A DNA stretch of 23,540 nt from CAZNVG01 sp964576475 (GTDB taxonomy: Bacteria; Patescibacteriota; Saccharimonadia; Saccharimonadales; CAZNVG01). Shown in pieces: positions 14,577-21,269 of this stretch. Below the pieces are notes generated by a model that worked only from the letters and a program-made list of their open reading frames with translations, was not told the origin of the DNA and did no database searches. The position numbers and the translations under genes were made by a program. The stretch lies in contig CAZNVG010000016.1 in the NCBI GenBank assembly GCA_964576475.1, positions 1-23,540 of the forward strand. The letters run 5' to 3'. How positions within the stretch are numbered: position 1 is the stretch's first letter; each line of letters begins with the position of its first letter.

Positions 14577-14603
14577 ATAAGTAATAAATAATCAAAGAAA
14601 AAA

Positions 14604-14753
14604 ATGACAGTCGAAAATTTCCCACTCGCAGTACCGCTAGGACACGTAAACAAAGAGCCTGTGAAGTTAGAGTCAGCTGAGGCATGGCATCTAATTCCAG
14701 ATATTGGACATAGTGCAATCTTTGGCGCACAGCTTGATGGCATAGATAGCTAA
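14604..14753 (+). CDS. 49-residue protein of unknown function
   Basis: A small open frame, ATG 14604 to TAA 14751-14753, placed ~20 nt after a near-consensus promoter. It has no hydrophobic segment and no signal; the sequence is mildly acidic with one Trp-His pair near residues 32-33. Its first codons (Met-Thr-Val-Glu) and A-rich leader resemble those of the 478-residue gene (Met-Thr-Leu-Glu), suggesting that promoter and start region were copied together. It separates xseA from xseB. The promoter quality is the main evidence that it is expressed. It could also be the remnant of a longer gene. Confidence 0.55.
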   Translation: MTVENFPLAVPLGHVNKEPVKLESAEAWHLIPDIGHSAIFGAQLDGIDS

Positions 14754-14767
14754 GGGATTAACTCTGT

Positions 14768-14773
14768 TATAGT
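14768..14773 (+). promoter_or_regulatory. extended -10 of xseB (leaderless start)
   Basis: TGT TATAGT (14765-14773), with the hexamer ending 6 nt before ATG 14780. Confidence 0.55.
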
Positions 14774-14779
14774 TGATGC

Positions 14780-14986
14780 ATGAGTACTCCCAGGAAACAA
14801 ACCTATAAACAGCTTCGAGAAGAGCTGGATACTATATTATCTTGGTTTGAAGGAGAGAATATAGATATTGACGAAGCAATCGAAAAATACAAAATTGCCA
14901 TTGAGACTACCAAAAAACTGGAACAGTATTTACAGACAGCGGAGAATAAAATAAAGGAACTAAAGCGCGAATTGCCAGAGGTATGA
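14780..14986 (+). CDS. xseB: exodeoxyribonuclease VII small subunit
   Basis: 68 residues, the usual size. The two-helix pattern with 'Leu-x-x-Ile-x-x-Trp-Phe-Glu' and 'Asp-Ile-Asp-Glu-Ala-Ile-Glu-Lys-Tyr' matches XseB, several copies of which bind one XseA to form exonuclease VII. It has its own -10 box ending 6 nt before the ATG, so its dose can differ from that of xseA. The stop overlaps the next start by 4 nt (ATGA), which couples it to the methyltransferase gene. Confidence 0.9.
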   Translation: MSTPRKQTYKQLREELDTILSWFEGENIDIDEAIEKYKIAIETTKKLEQYLQTAENKIKELKRELPEV

Positions 14987-15471
14987 TTCTCGGTTTTATA
15001 GTTGTATCGTTTGTTGTTTTGTCGTTTGGGCTTGTCGTGTTTTTTGGCGCACCTTATCTGCCCACTCTAGACAAACAAGCTGAGCAGGCGCTTGATCTAC
15101 TTGATTTACAGCCTGGACAAACCCTGCTGGATTTGGGGTCTGGAGACGGAACGATGTTGATCCGGGCTGCTAAGAGAGGCATCAAATCAGTTGGGTATGA
15201 GTTGAATCCAATTTTGTTTATTTTTAGCTGGCTACGTACGAGAAAGTATCGTCGACTGATTACAATTAAATGTAGAAATTTTTGGATAACTTCATGGCCT
15301 AGCTCTGATGGAGTGTTTGTCTTTCTGCATACAAATTTTATGCAATCTTTAGACAAAAAGCTCAAGCTTTATGCTAAAAGTAATGGTTTGCGAGTTGTGA
15401 GTTTTACTTTTGAAATACCTCACAAGAAGCCGATTAAAAGACAAAAAAGTTTATTCCTCTATACGTACTGA
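14983..15471 (+). CDS. membrane-anchored SAM methyltransferase, FAM173/ATPSC-KMT-like
   Basis: 162 residues. A single N-terminal membrane helix (~2-24) is followed by a class I methyltransferase core: motif I Leu-Asp-Leu-Gly-Ser-Gly-Asp-Gly-Thr (~49-57), then 'Gly-Tyr-Glu-Leu-Asn-Pro' (~72-77). This order of helix, DLGSGDG and GYELNP is the pattern of the FAM173 family, whose mitochondrial member trimethylates a lysine of ATP-synthase subunit c. I infer a membrane-protein lysine methyltransferase, but the substrate is not shown by the sequence. The protein is short for a methyltransferase, with a compact and basic C-terminus. It is translationally coupled to xseB. Confidence 0.7.
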   Translation: MILGFIVVSFVVLSFGLVVFFGAPYLPTLDKQAEQALDLLDLQPGQTLLDLGSGDGTMLIRAAKRGIKSVGYELNPILFIFSWLRTRKYRRLITIKCRNFWITSWPSSDGVFVFLHTNFMQSLDKKLKLYAKSNGLRVVSFTFEIPHKKPIKRQKSLFLYTY

Positions 15472-15516
15472 AGTGTTGCATAGTGGTTTAAGGTGGGTTA
15501 CCATTACCATTAAGAT

Positions 15517-16170
15517 ATGCGTAAGCTAAACAACAATGGAGAAATTAACGGTTTGCTGATAGGCCTTATAGGTTTTGCACTTCTATTTGTTATAGCTTCT
15601 GTGCTAGCCGTACTTCAGTACACGAAATACAAAGACGCACGCGATAATGTTGATGCCAAAGTCGCGGTTGAGGTCGATAAGGCGAAAGAAGCACAGAAAA
15701 TTGTACTAGATAAAGACTACGATGAACGTGAAAAAAATCCGTTAACTTCTTATGAGTCTGCAGCAAGTTACGGCAGCATAAAGGTGACGTATCCTAAGAC
15801 GTGGAGTGCCTATATTGAAGAATCGATAGACTCATCAGTGCCAATAAACGGGTTTTTACATCCGAAGTTCGTACCAGCGCAACAGAAAAAAATTAAATAT
15901 GCACTCCGATTTCAGTTGCTTGGTGATCAGTATGCAAACCATGTTAAGACTTATGCTGATCGAATTCAACGTGGAGATTTGAAGGCAAGCCCGGTTACAA
16001 TCGGTGGCGTGACGGGAACTAGATACGATGGGAAACTTGAAGAGACTACGACAGGCAGCTTGGTGGCATTGCCTCTTCGCGATAAAACTCTCCGCATATG
16101 GACAGAGTCACAAGATTACTCGAAGGACTTTAACGATATAGTGCTTAAGAACCTTACATTTGTTCCATAG
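15517..16170 (+). CDS. membrane-anchored extracytoplasmic protein of unknown function
   Basis: 217 residues. One hydrophobic helix (~12-34) after a short Asn-rich, basic N-terminus anchors it, with the rest outside. A charged helical stalk (~38-75) leads to a globular, beta-rich domain from ~80 on that has no cysteines. I cannot name the domain. The likely -10 is TACCAT (15505-15510), 6 nt before the ATG, so this too may be leaderless; a second TACCAT lies 6 nt further upstream. No ribosome site is visible. A position before a new promoter and after a membrane methyltransferase gives no firm clue to function. Confidence 0.8.
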   Translation: MRKLNNNGEINGLLIGLIGFALLFVIASVLAVLQYTKYKDARDNVDAKVAVEVDKAKEAQKIVLDKDYDEREKNPLTSYESAASYGSIKVTYPKTWSAYIEESIDSSVPINGFLHPKFVPAQQKKIKYALRFQLLGDQYANHVKTYADRIQRGDLKASPVTIGGVTGTRYDGKLEETTTGSLVALPLRDKTLRIWTESQDYSKDFNDIVLKNLTFVP

Positions 16171-16219
16171 ACATATCTTCTGCTAGCCTCGTTTGCCAAA
16201 TAAGTTACCCATTATTTAG

Positions 16220-16228
16220 TGCTACAAT
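16220..16228 (+). promoter_or_regulatory. extended -10 of the pseudokinase-receiver-recO operon
   Basis: TGC TACAAT (16220-16228). The leader of about 40 nt includes the 7-bp hairpin CAACTAC/GTAGTTG (16230-16253), which begins at about the transcript start, and then the strong ribosome site GGGGAGG (16263-16269), 4 nt before ATG 16274. Confidence 0.55.
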
Positions 16229-16273
16229 ACAACTACTCGACAAAGGGTAGTTGAAGGTAATTGGGGAGGTAGT

Positions 16274-16960
16274 ATGCACTCGCAGTTGAGAATGTTGGCA
16301 TCTGAATTTGCTGCACCGCTGCAGTATATAGCGGCGGCCAGTGAGTTTGTGGCTTCGTTCGAGCTGGATGCACCGGAGATAGTGGGTCGTCAACTACGCA
16401 CGATGCAACTTACGAGCAGTCGCTTATTGCAAATGACAGAATTGCTGCTTTTACATGATGGGGTGATGGCTGGACAGCTTGCTTTGAAATTTGAGCCAAT
16501 TAATGTGGCTGCACTGGCGCAAGAAGCCTACACTACACGGCTTAGACTACATCAGCTAAGGCCAACTAATGAATATGTGACGGTCACTAAGCATGCGTGG
16601 CCTGCACAGAGTGATCGAAAAGCCTTACGGGCGGCGCTTGAGGCGCTCAGCGACGTGCTGATACAGACTGGCGACATGCCGCTTTCAATGACGAGCCGCC
16701 TCGTGCAGAGAGGGGAGGAGGTCCATCTGGAGTTCACTGATTCTGGCCCAGTTATACGCCACAAAGACATAATGGCTGCTAATAAAAATCAACAACCATA
16801 CAAAGGAGTAGGCCTATCGAGCGTGCTCAGCATGAGTATCGCTAGTGATTTAGTGACTAGTCTGAAGGGTCGAATAACTATCGCCAAAACTGATAGTGGC
16901 AGAAGGCATACCGTCGTGCGACTTCCTATGACGACGCAACTAGGGTTGTTAGAATTTTAG
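16274..16960 (+). CDS. degenerate histidine-kinase-like protein lacking the phospho-histidine
   Basis: 228 residues, with no sensor and no membrane segment. Residues ~5-60 align by eye with a DHp dimerisation helix pair, but the phosphoacceptor histidine before Glu11 and Pro15-Leu16 is Ser10. Residues ~75-225 resemble a HATPase_c domain: Asp156-Ser-Gly is kept from the DxGxG box, and Gly178-Val-Gly-Leu from the GxGL box, while both N-box asparagines are replaced (by Ala and Val). It may still bind nucleotide but should not autophosphorylate through His. The next gene, 4 nt on, is a receiver without its aspartate. The pair precedes recO. Loss of both phospho-residues in one operon suggests a non-phosphorylating signalling pair. 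The alignment is by eye. Confidence 0.7.
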   Translation: MHSQLRMLASEFAAPLQYIAAASEFVASFELDAPEIVGRQLRTMQLTSSRLLQMTELLLLHDGVMAGQLALKFEPINVAALAQEAYTTRLRLHQLRPTNEYVTVTKHAWPAQSDRKALRAALEALSDVLIQTGDMPLSMTSRLVQRGEEVHLEFTDSGPVIRHKDIMAANKNQQPYKGVGLSSVLSMSIASDLVTSLKGRITIAKTDSGRRHTVVRLPMTTQLGLLEF

Positions 16961-16964
16961 CCAG

Positions 16965-17345
16965 ATGAAACATGTGTTGATAGTTGAGCCAGATAGATCC
17001 TTTGCCGATTTATTGGCTGGGGTCCTTGCAGATGTGTGTTCGACGCGCATAGAGTCAACTGCACAATCTGCAGTTGACTGGCTTGATCAACCAAAGCGTA
17101 CTTGCGACATGGTAATTACTGAACTATTCCTCGGTGATCGCAGTGGAGTGGAACTCGTCCATGAGCTTCGTTCCTATAGTGATTGGACGCGGCTACCTGT
17201 GGTGGTGCACAGCAGGGTGGATCGACCCAGAAGTCTCACGACGGACGTATTAAATAACGACTACGGCATCATAGATTTTATTAAAAAGGGTCCGCACTCA
17301 GTTGATAAAATCAAAGACTACGTCCGGGCAATAACAACAATATGA
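16965..17345 (+). CDS. pseudo-receiver protein, phosphoacceptor Asp replaced by Glu
   Basis: 126 residues, a single CheY-like domain. The acidic pocket is reduced to Glu8-Pro-Asp10, and the phosphoacceptor position is Glu53 (Ile-Thr-Glu-Leu-Phe-Leu-Gly). The switch Ser83 and Lys107 are kept. Asp-to-Glu changes at this site often mimic the phosphorylated form, so it may be permanently active; that is inference. It starts 4 nt after the pseudokinase and overlaps recO by 4 nt (ATGA), so all three are translated from one mRNA. No DNA-binding domain is attached. Confidence 0.8.
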   Translation: MKHVLIVEPDRSFADLLAGVLADVCSTRIESTAQSAVDWLDQPKRTCDMVITELFLGDRSGVELVHELRSYSDWTRLPVVVHSRVDRPRSLTTDVLNNDYGIIDFIKKGPHSVDKIKDYVRAITTI

Positions 17346-18001
17346 ACCATTTTCAAACTCGGGCTATTGTACTGAAGCGGACCGACTATGGCGAAGCGGA
17401 CAGGATAATTACATTGCTAACACCGAACCACGGCAAGTTTTCTACTCTAGCGAAGGGAGTAAGGAAAATCAAAAGTAAACTAGCAGGCGGCGTAGAACTT
17501 TTTACGGTTAATGATGTGGTGATTATTCAGGGTAAAGGAGAACTGCGAACATTGCGGAGCAGTCGCATGCATAGGCATTTTTCGCGTCTCGTTGAAGAAT
17601 ATCCGAGAGTCCAGGCTGCCTCCGACGTAATTACGCAAATCAACAAAGCAACGGAGGTTGAAAGTGAACCCGAGTACTTCGAGTTACTTGAAATTGCACT
17701 CGAGTCTTTGAATGATAGAACGATACCAATAGCTGTGGCACAGTTTTGGTTTAAGATACAACTTCTGCAGCTACAGGGTCGTACGCCCAACTTTGAAAAC
17801 GACTCAAATGGCGAGAAGCTCTCGCCCGGCTCCTCCTATCGATTTAATGCTGAAGAGGGGCTACTTGAAACTGCACAATCAGGGTTAGGTGTGGATCACA
17901 TAAAGTTTGGACGTCTTGCCCTGCAACTTCGCCCACTGCAGCTAAATAGGGTCGGCGACGCAGAGCAGCTGGCGTCTGACTGGGTACATGCACTTGCCTA
18001 G
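17342..18001 (+). CDS. recO: DNA repair protein RecO
   Basis: 219 residues, slightly shorter than the usual ~240. The N-terminal OB-fold begins with the typical 'Ala-Ile-Val-Leu-Lys-x-x-Asp-Tyr-Gly-Glu-Ala-Asp-Arg-Ile' and contains 'Gly-Lys-Phe-Ser-Thr-Leu-Ala-Lys-Gly-Val-Arg'. The C-terminal helical region lacks the four zinc cysteines of many RecO proteins, as does that of E. coli. RecO loads RecA onto SSB-coated single-stranded DNA, together with RecR. Its start overlaps the pseudo-receiver stop by 4 nt, an unusual partner for recO, which is more often found with era or pdxJ. Confidence 0.92.
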   Translation: MNHFQTRAIVLKRTDYGEADRIITLLTPNHGKFSTLAKGVRKIKSKLAGGVELFTVNDVVIIQGKGELRTLRSSRMHRHFSRLVEEYPRVQAASDVITQINKATEVESEPEYFELLEIALESLNDRTIPIAVAQFWFKIQLLQLQGRTPNFENDSNGEKLSPGSSYRFNAEEGLLETAQSGLGVDHIKFGRLALQLRPLQLNRVGDAEQLASDWVHALA

Positions 18002-18004
18002 GCT

Positions 18005-18013
18005 TGATACAAT
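18005..18013 (+). promoter_or_regulatory. extended -10 of the 41-residue gene (leaderless start)
   Basis: TGA TACAAT (18005-18013), with the hexamer ending 7 nt before ATG 18021. Confidence 0.5.
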
Positions 18014-18020
18014 ATAGTGT

Positions 18021-18146
18021 ATGAATAAGCAACGATCACCGGAGACTAGCAAGTCTCCATTTGAAAAAGCTATAAGTGCTGCTGGAGTAGCATTCATAGG
18101 ACTACTTGCACTGAAAGGTGCCGGCGACATCCTACGACCGCAATAA
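18021..18146 (+). CDS. 41-residue small protein with one hydrophobic segment
   Basis: ATG 18021 to TAA 18144-18146. The N-terminal ~17 residues are polar and basic, then Ala/Gly/Leu-rich residues ~18-31 could form a short membrane helix, followed by Lys-Gly-Ala-Gly-Asp-Ile-Leu-Arg-Pro-Gln. Evidence for a real gene is the TACAAT box 7 nt upstream, the same spacing as at prfB and other leaderless genes, and the otherwise empty space between recO and the next gene. The function is unknown. It resembles single-pass microproteins in size only. Confidence 0.55.
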   Translation: MNKQRSPETSKSPFEKAISAAGVAFIGLLALKGAGDILRPQ

Positions 18147-18151
18147 TACAA

Positions 18152-18180
18152 TTGCGCAAAACTATTTTCAGGCATACATT
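18152..18180 (+). promoter_or_regulatory. promoter of the 213-residue gene (leaderless start)
   Basis: TTGCGC (18152-18157), a 17-bp spacer and TACATT (18175-18180), which ends 6 nt before ATG 18187. Confidence 0.5.
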
Positions 18181-18186
18181 ATATGC

Positions 18187-18828
18187 ATGGAAAGTTTGTA
18201 TTATGTGGATAACGGTCAGAGAAAAATAGACACAATTGAAGTCGCGCCAGAACTACCGGTAGTAGAACTTGCAGTGACGAAAGGTGGCACACCAAACTTT
18301 ATTGGCTACGGTGAGCACATATTGCATTTTGTGGTAGATCCCTCGCACGATTCTGAGTTTGTGTTTGGCGCGCGATATCGGGACGGTTTGGCGCACCCTA
18401 TGCATATTAGAGCCAGCGGAACTCGTCAAGTATTTGCAGATCAATTCGCAAGTAAAGTTATTATTGCCAATCAACTCTCTATTCCTGAAGTAAGTGACGA
18501 GGAGAAGAATGAATTGCTGATTGAGGCTGGCAGAATTTGTATGAAGCGTGGAGAAGTAATTGTCGTAGACAACCAGCACCCCCAAGAAGTAGAAGCGTTT
18601 ATCCGTGATTCTGAAGCTGTCCATGATTCCTTTTTGTTTGCGCATTCGAAGTGGGCGGACATGACAGACGAGGGTTCATACAGGCATCAGTTTGATTTGT
18701 TCAATAATCGTGACGGTCGAATTATCTGGCTGAAGCCTTTTCATCCGCTTCCTGAGGATACGCATCCAGACCGCTACTCTTCGACTGAGCGTCGTCCCGC
18801 GTTTGAAATGATCAAGATTCCGTTTTAA
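18187..18828 (+). CDS. 213-residue protein of unknown function
   Basis: I do not recognise a family. It is soluble, without signal or membrane segments, acidic overall and with many aromatic and His residues; a His-Pro-rich tail (~190-205) ends in 'Lys-Ile-Pro-Phe'. Residues ~95-140 look helical, and the rest looks beta-rich. The ATG at 18187 is preferred over a GTG at 18118, which would overlap the small gene upstream; a promoter ends 6 nt before the ATG. glyS follows after 29 bp with its own -10 box. Confidence 0.8.
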   Translation: MESLYYVDNGQRKIDTIEVAPELPVVELAVTKGGTPNFIGYGEHILHFVVDPSHDSEFVFGARYRDGLAHPMHIRASGTRQVFADQFASKVIIANQLSIPEVSDEEKNELLIEAGRICMKRGEVIVVDNQHPQEVEAFIRDSEAVHDSFLFAHSKWADMTDEGSYRHQFDLFNNRDGRIIWLKPFHPLPEDTHPDRYSSTERRPAFEMIKIPF

Positions 18829-18840
18829 CAGATATCTATC

Positions 18841-18849
18841 TGCTATAAT
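18841..18849 (+). promoter_or_regulatory. extended -10 of glyS (leaderless start)
   Basis: TGC TATAAT (18841-18849), with the hexamer ending 8 nt before ATG 18858. A TTG at 18849 overlaps the box and is not a likely start. Confidence 0.6.
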
Positions 18850-18857
18850 TGAGCGCA

Positions 18858-20201
18858 ATGAGTCAAGTCACTTTGGAAGACATAGCAAGCTTAGCTAAGC
18901 GCCGTGGATTTATATATCAGGGCTCTGAGATATATGGTGGACTCGCTGGTACATGGGACTACGGTCCTCTGGGAGTGCAACTGAAGCGGAATATTGTAGA
19001 CGCATGGTGGAAGTTTTTTGTTGAATCACGTGATGATGTCTATGGAATTGATGCTGCAATACTGATGAATCAGAAAGTTTGGCAGGCAAGCGGACATGTT
19101 GAGGGCTTTAATGACCCCCTAGTAGAAGATATCGAAACAAAAAAGCGTTACCGAGCCGACACTCTTCTTGAAGATAACGGAGTTGAAGGCGTAGCTGCCA
19201 TGAGCGCAGAGCAGATGGATGCAGCTATTATTAGTCACGGAGTGAAGAGTCCGGATGGTAATGAACTAAGCGCCATTAGGCAATTTAATATGATGTTTCA
19301 AACGCATGTTGGCGCAACTGAAGATGATGCAAGCATCAGCTATCTACGACCAGAGACGGCGCAAGGTATGTTCGTGAATTTCAAAAATGTTGTTGATAGT
19401 TTTAGCCCAGATCTTCCATTTGCCCTCGCACAGGTCGGTAAGGCGTTTAGGAATGAAATTAGTCCTCGGGATTTTATATTTCGTGTTCGAGAACTTGAGC
19501 AGATGGAAATTGAGTTATTTGTTCATCCTGACAACTGGAGAGAAGAGTTTGATAAATGGCTTCAGTTGCAGCAAGATTTTTATGTAAGCATAGGTTTGCC
19601 TGTTGAGAAGCTGCATAAAGTAGAAGTACCGGCCGAAGATCGAGCGCATTACAGTAAGCATTCTATAGACACTGAGTTTGACTATGCCATCGGGCAAAAA
19701 GAACTGGGAGGTTGTGCCTATAGAACTGACCATGATCTAACTGCTCATGCGAATGCTTCAGGCAAAAACTTAAAGTACATAGCCAAAGATGGTAGTGGCG
19801 CATTCATTCCACATGTAATTGAGCCTACCTTTGGACTTGATCGCTTAGTACTCGCTGTAATCGATAGTTCGTACCGAGAAGATGAGCAAAACGGCGAAAA
19901 ACGTGTCTATCTACAACTGCCACAACAAATCGCACCTGTAAAAATGGCTGTATCCCCGTTGCTCAAGAACAAACCTGAGCTTGTATCAAAAGCCCGTGAA
20001 ATATATGCCGAGCTTAAGAATAAGTATGGCGCGGTGCTATGGGACGATAACGGCAACATAGGTAAGCGGTACCGACGACAAGATGAAATAGGTACACCAA
20101 AGTGCATCACGATTGACTTTCAGACGCTTGAAGACAATACAGTTACGGTTCGTGACAGAGACACCACAGATCAGACACGTCAGCAGATTACTGAGCTCTA
20201 A
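18858..20201 (+). CDS. glyS: glycyl-tRNA synthetase, single-chain class II type
   Basis: 447 residues. This is the alpha2 form also found in archaea, eukaryotes and Gram-positive bacteria, not the GlyQ/GlyS tetramer. The N-terminus 'Lys-Arg-Arg-Gly-Phe-Ile-Tyr-Gln-Gly-Ser-Glu-Ile-Tyr-Gly-Gly' and 'Tyr-Gly-Pro-Leu-Gly' form motif 1. Motif 2 is 'Phe-Arg-Asn-Glu-Ile-Ser-Pro-Arg' near residue 200, and motif 3 'Gly-Leu-Asp-Arg' near 320. The C-terminal anticodon-binding domain has 'Gly-Lys-Arg-Tyr-Arg-Arg-Gln-Asp-Glu-Ile-Gly-Thr-Pro'. It charges tRNA-Gly in the cytoplasm. Start and promoter are set by TATAAT 8 nt upstream. The gene is often annotated glyQS. No T-box or other leader control is possible with a leaderless mRNA. 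Confidence 0.95.
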   Translation: MSQVTLEDIASLAKRRGFIYQGSEIYGGLAGTWDYGPLGVQLKRNIVDAWWKFFVESRDDVYGIDAAILMNQKVWQASGHVEGFNDPLVEDIETKKRYRADTLLEDNGVEGVAAMSAEQMDAAIISHGVKSPDGNELSAIRQFNMMFQTHVGATEDDASISYLRPETAQGMFVNFKNVVDSFSPDLPFALAQVGKAFRNEISPRDFIFRVRELEQMEIELFVHPDNWREEFDKWLQLQQDFYVSIGLPVEKLHKVEVPAEDRAHYSKHSIDTEFDYAIGQKELGGCAYRTDHDLTAHANASGKNLKYIAKDGSGAFIPHVIEPTFGLDRLVLAVIDSSYREDEQNGEKRVYLQLPQQIAPVKMAVSPLLKNKPELVSKAREIYAELKNKYGAVLWDDNGNIGKRYRRQDEIGTPKCITIDFQTLEDNTVTVRDRDTTDQTRQQITEL

Positions 20202-20212
20202 ATTAATTTCTT

Positions 20213-20785
20213 ATGACAACACAAATGACGAGTAGTATTACGAGACACGGTGAAAGCTTAGCAAATGCTCAGCAGGTTTTTGCTGGTCAATCCTATGATG
20301 CTCCTCTGACAGAGCTTGGTGTTACGCAAGCGTATGAGTTGGCGGAAAGTCTTAAAACTGCCGCCATTGACCGCATCGTTTCTTCTCCAACCAGCAGAGC
20401 ATTAGATACAGCGCAGATTATTGCAAAAATATTACGGGTGGATACTTTAGTTGAAGACGGTGACCTAGCTGAATATGATATGGGTGTGTTATCTGGGATG
20501 CCAATTTCTAGCATAGCTTCAAGCGATGAGTTCTTTGCGGCGTCAGGTGCAGAGGATCCCGATACATTTCGTGATCGAGTCGTTCGAGGGATCCTTAGGC
20601 ATCATCGAGATGATGAGCACACCTTGTTCGTATCGCACAACGGGGTGATGCGAGCTCTGTTAACCGTTACTCAAGATTTGCCAGCAAGATCGTTCAGAGA
20701 CTTACCCAAGCGCCATAACGCACGAGTTGAACCAATAGACATTGAGTCTCTGCGACAATATGCCAAACAGATAAATAACATGTAA
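20213..20785 (+). CDS. histidine phosphatase (phosphoglycerate mutase-like) family protein
   Basis: 190 residues. The catalytic Arg11-His12-Gly13 follows a short beta strand. The second basic site is in 'Phe-Val-Ser-His-Asn-Gly-Val-Met-Arg', and the proton-donor Glu is likely in 'Ala-Glu-Tyr-Asp-Met-Gly'. These make an intact two-histidine-type phosphatase of the broad PGM/RNase-H-linked/CobC superfamily; the substrate cannot be told. ATG 20213 is taken, although ATG 20225 is possible. TAAATT (20199-20204) ends 8 nt upstream and could be a -10 box. The next gene starts 10 nt after the stop with a ribosome site. Confidence 0.87.
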   Translation: MTTQMTSSITRHGESLANAQQVFAGQSYDAPLTELGVTQAYELAESLKTAAIDRIVSSPTSRALDTAQIIAKILRVDTLVEDGDLAEYDMGVLSGMPISSIASSDEFFAASGAEDPDTFRDRVVRGILRHHRDDEHTLFVSHNGVMRALLTVTQDLPARSFRDLPKRHNARVEPIDIESLRQYAKQINNM

Positions 20786-20795
20786 GGAGAACGAA

Positions 20796-21269
20796 GTGGA
20801 CGCGAACGTAATTGAAAAGAAAATTCGAGAGTATATACCAGATGTCATACACATGTCGCTTGCAACCTGTTATGACAAAGAGCCATGGATAAGTGAAGTA
20901 CACTTTGTGTACGACGATGAGCTTAATCTGTATTTTCGTTCAAAACCCAGCCGACGCCATAGCCTAGAAATAGAGAAAAACAGCAATGTTGCAGGAAACA
21001 TTATTACGCAACACTCGATAGATCAGAAAGTTCGTGGCGTGTATTTTGAGGGCACTGCAGAGTTGATCGATAACATAAGTCAAGGGGATGATGCTTACGA
21101 GCTATACTGTGCTCGATTCGGCACTGGTGCTGAGATTCTCGATGAAGCCATGCGTGAAGACGGTCACAAATTTTATAAAGTCACCGTGTCTACATTCTAC
21201 CTCTTTGACAGCAGGGAAGTGTCGCCGGGACAAAAATACACTCTTCCGTGGTCGTCTCAAGAAAGATAA
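20796..21269 (+). CDS. pyridoxamine 5'-phosphate oxidase-like FMN-binding split-barrel protein
   Basis: 157 residues. The pattern 'Met-Ser-Leu-Ala-Thr-Cys-Tyr-Asp-Lys-Glu-Pro-Trp-Ile-Ser-Glu-Val' followed by 'Leu-Tyr-Phe-Arg-Ser-Lys-Pro-Ser-Arg-Arg-His' fits the PNPOx-like split barrel that binds FMN or F420-type flavin cofactors. Members range from PNP oxidase to general flavin-binding reductases. The domain is a single barrel and too small for true PdxH. The start is GTG, fixed by AAGGAGA 6 nt upstream. Its 3' end overlaps the convergent Nudix gene by 13 nt. It is probably in an operon with the phosphatase. Confidence 0.82.
   Translation: MDANVIEKKIREYIPDVIHMSLATCYDKEPWISEVHFVYDDELNLYFRSKPSRRHSLEIEKNSNVAGNIITQHSIDQKVRGVYFEGTAELIDNISQGDDAYELYCARFGTGAEILDEAMREDGHKFYKVTVSTFYLFDSREVSPGQKYTLPWSSQER

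Noticed and set aside
18118..18186. GTG-started 236-residue version of the 18187 gene
   Set aside because: It would overlap the 41-residue gene and place the promoter boxes inside the coding region; there is no ribosome site.
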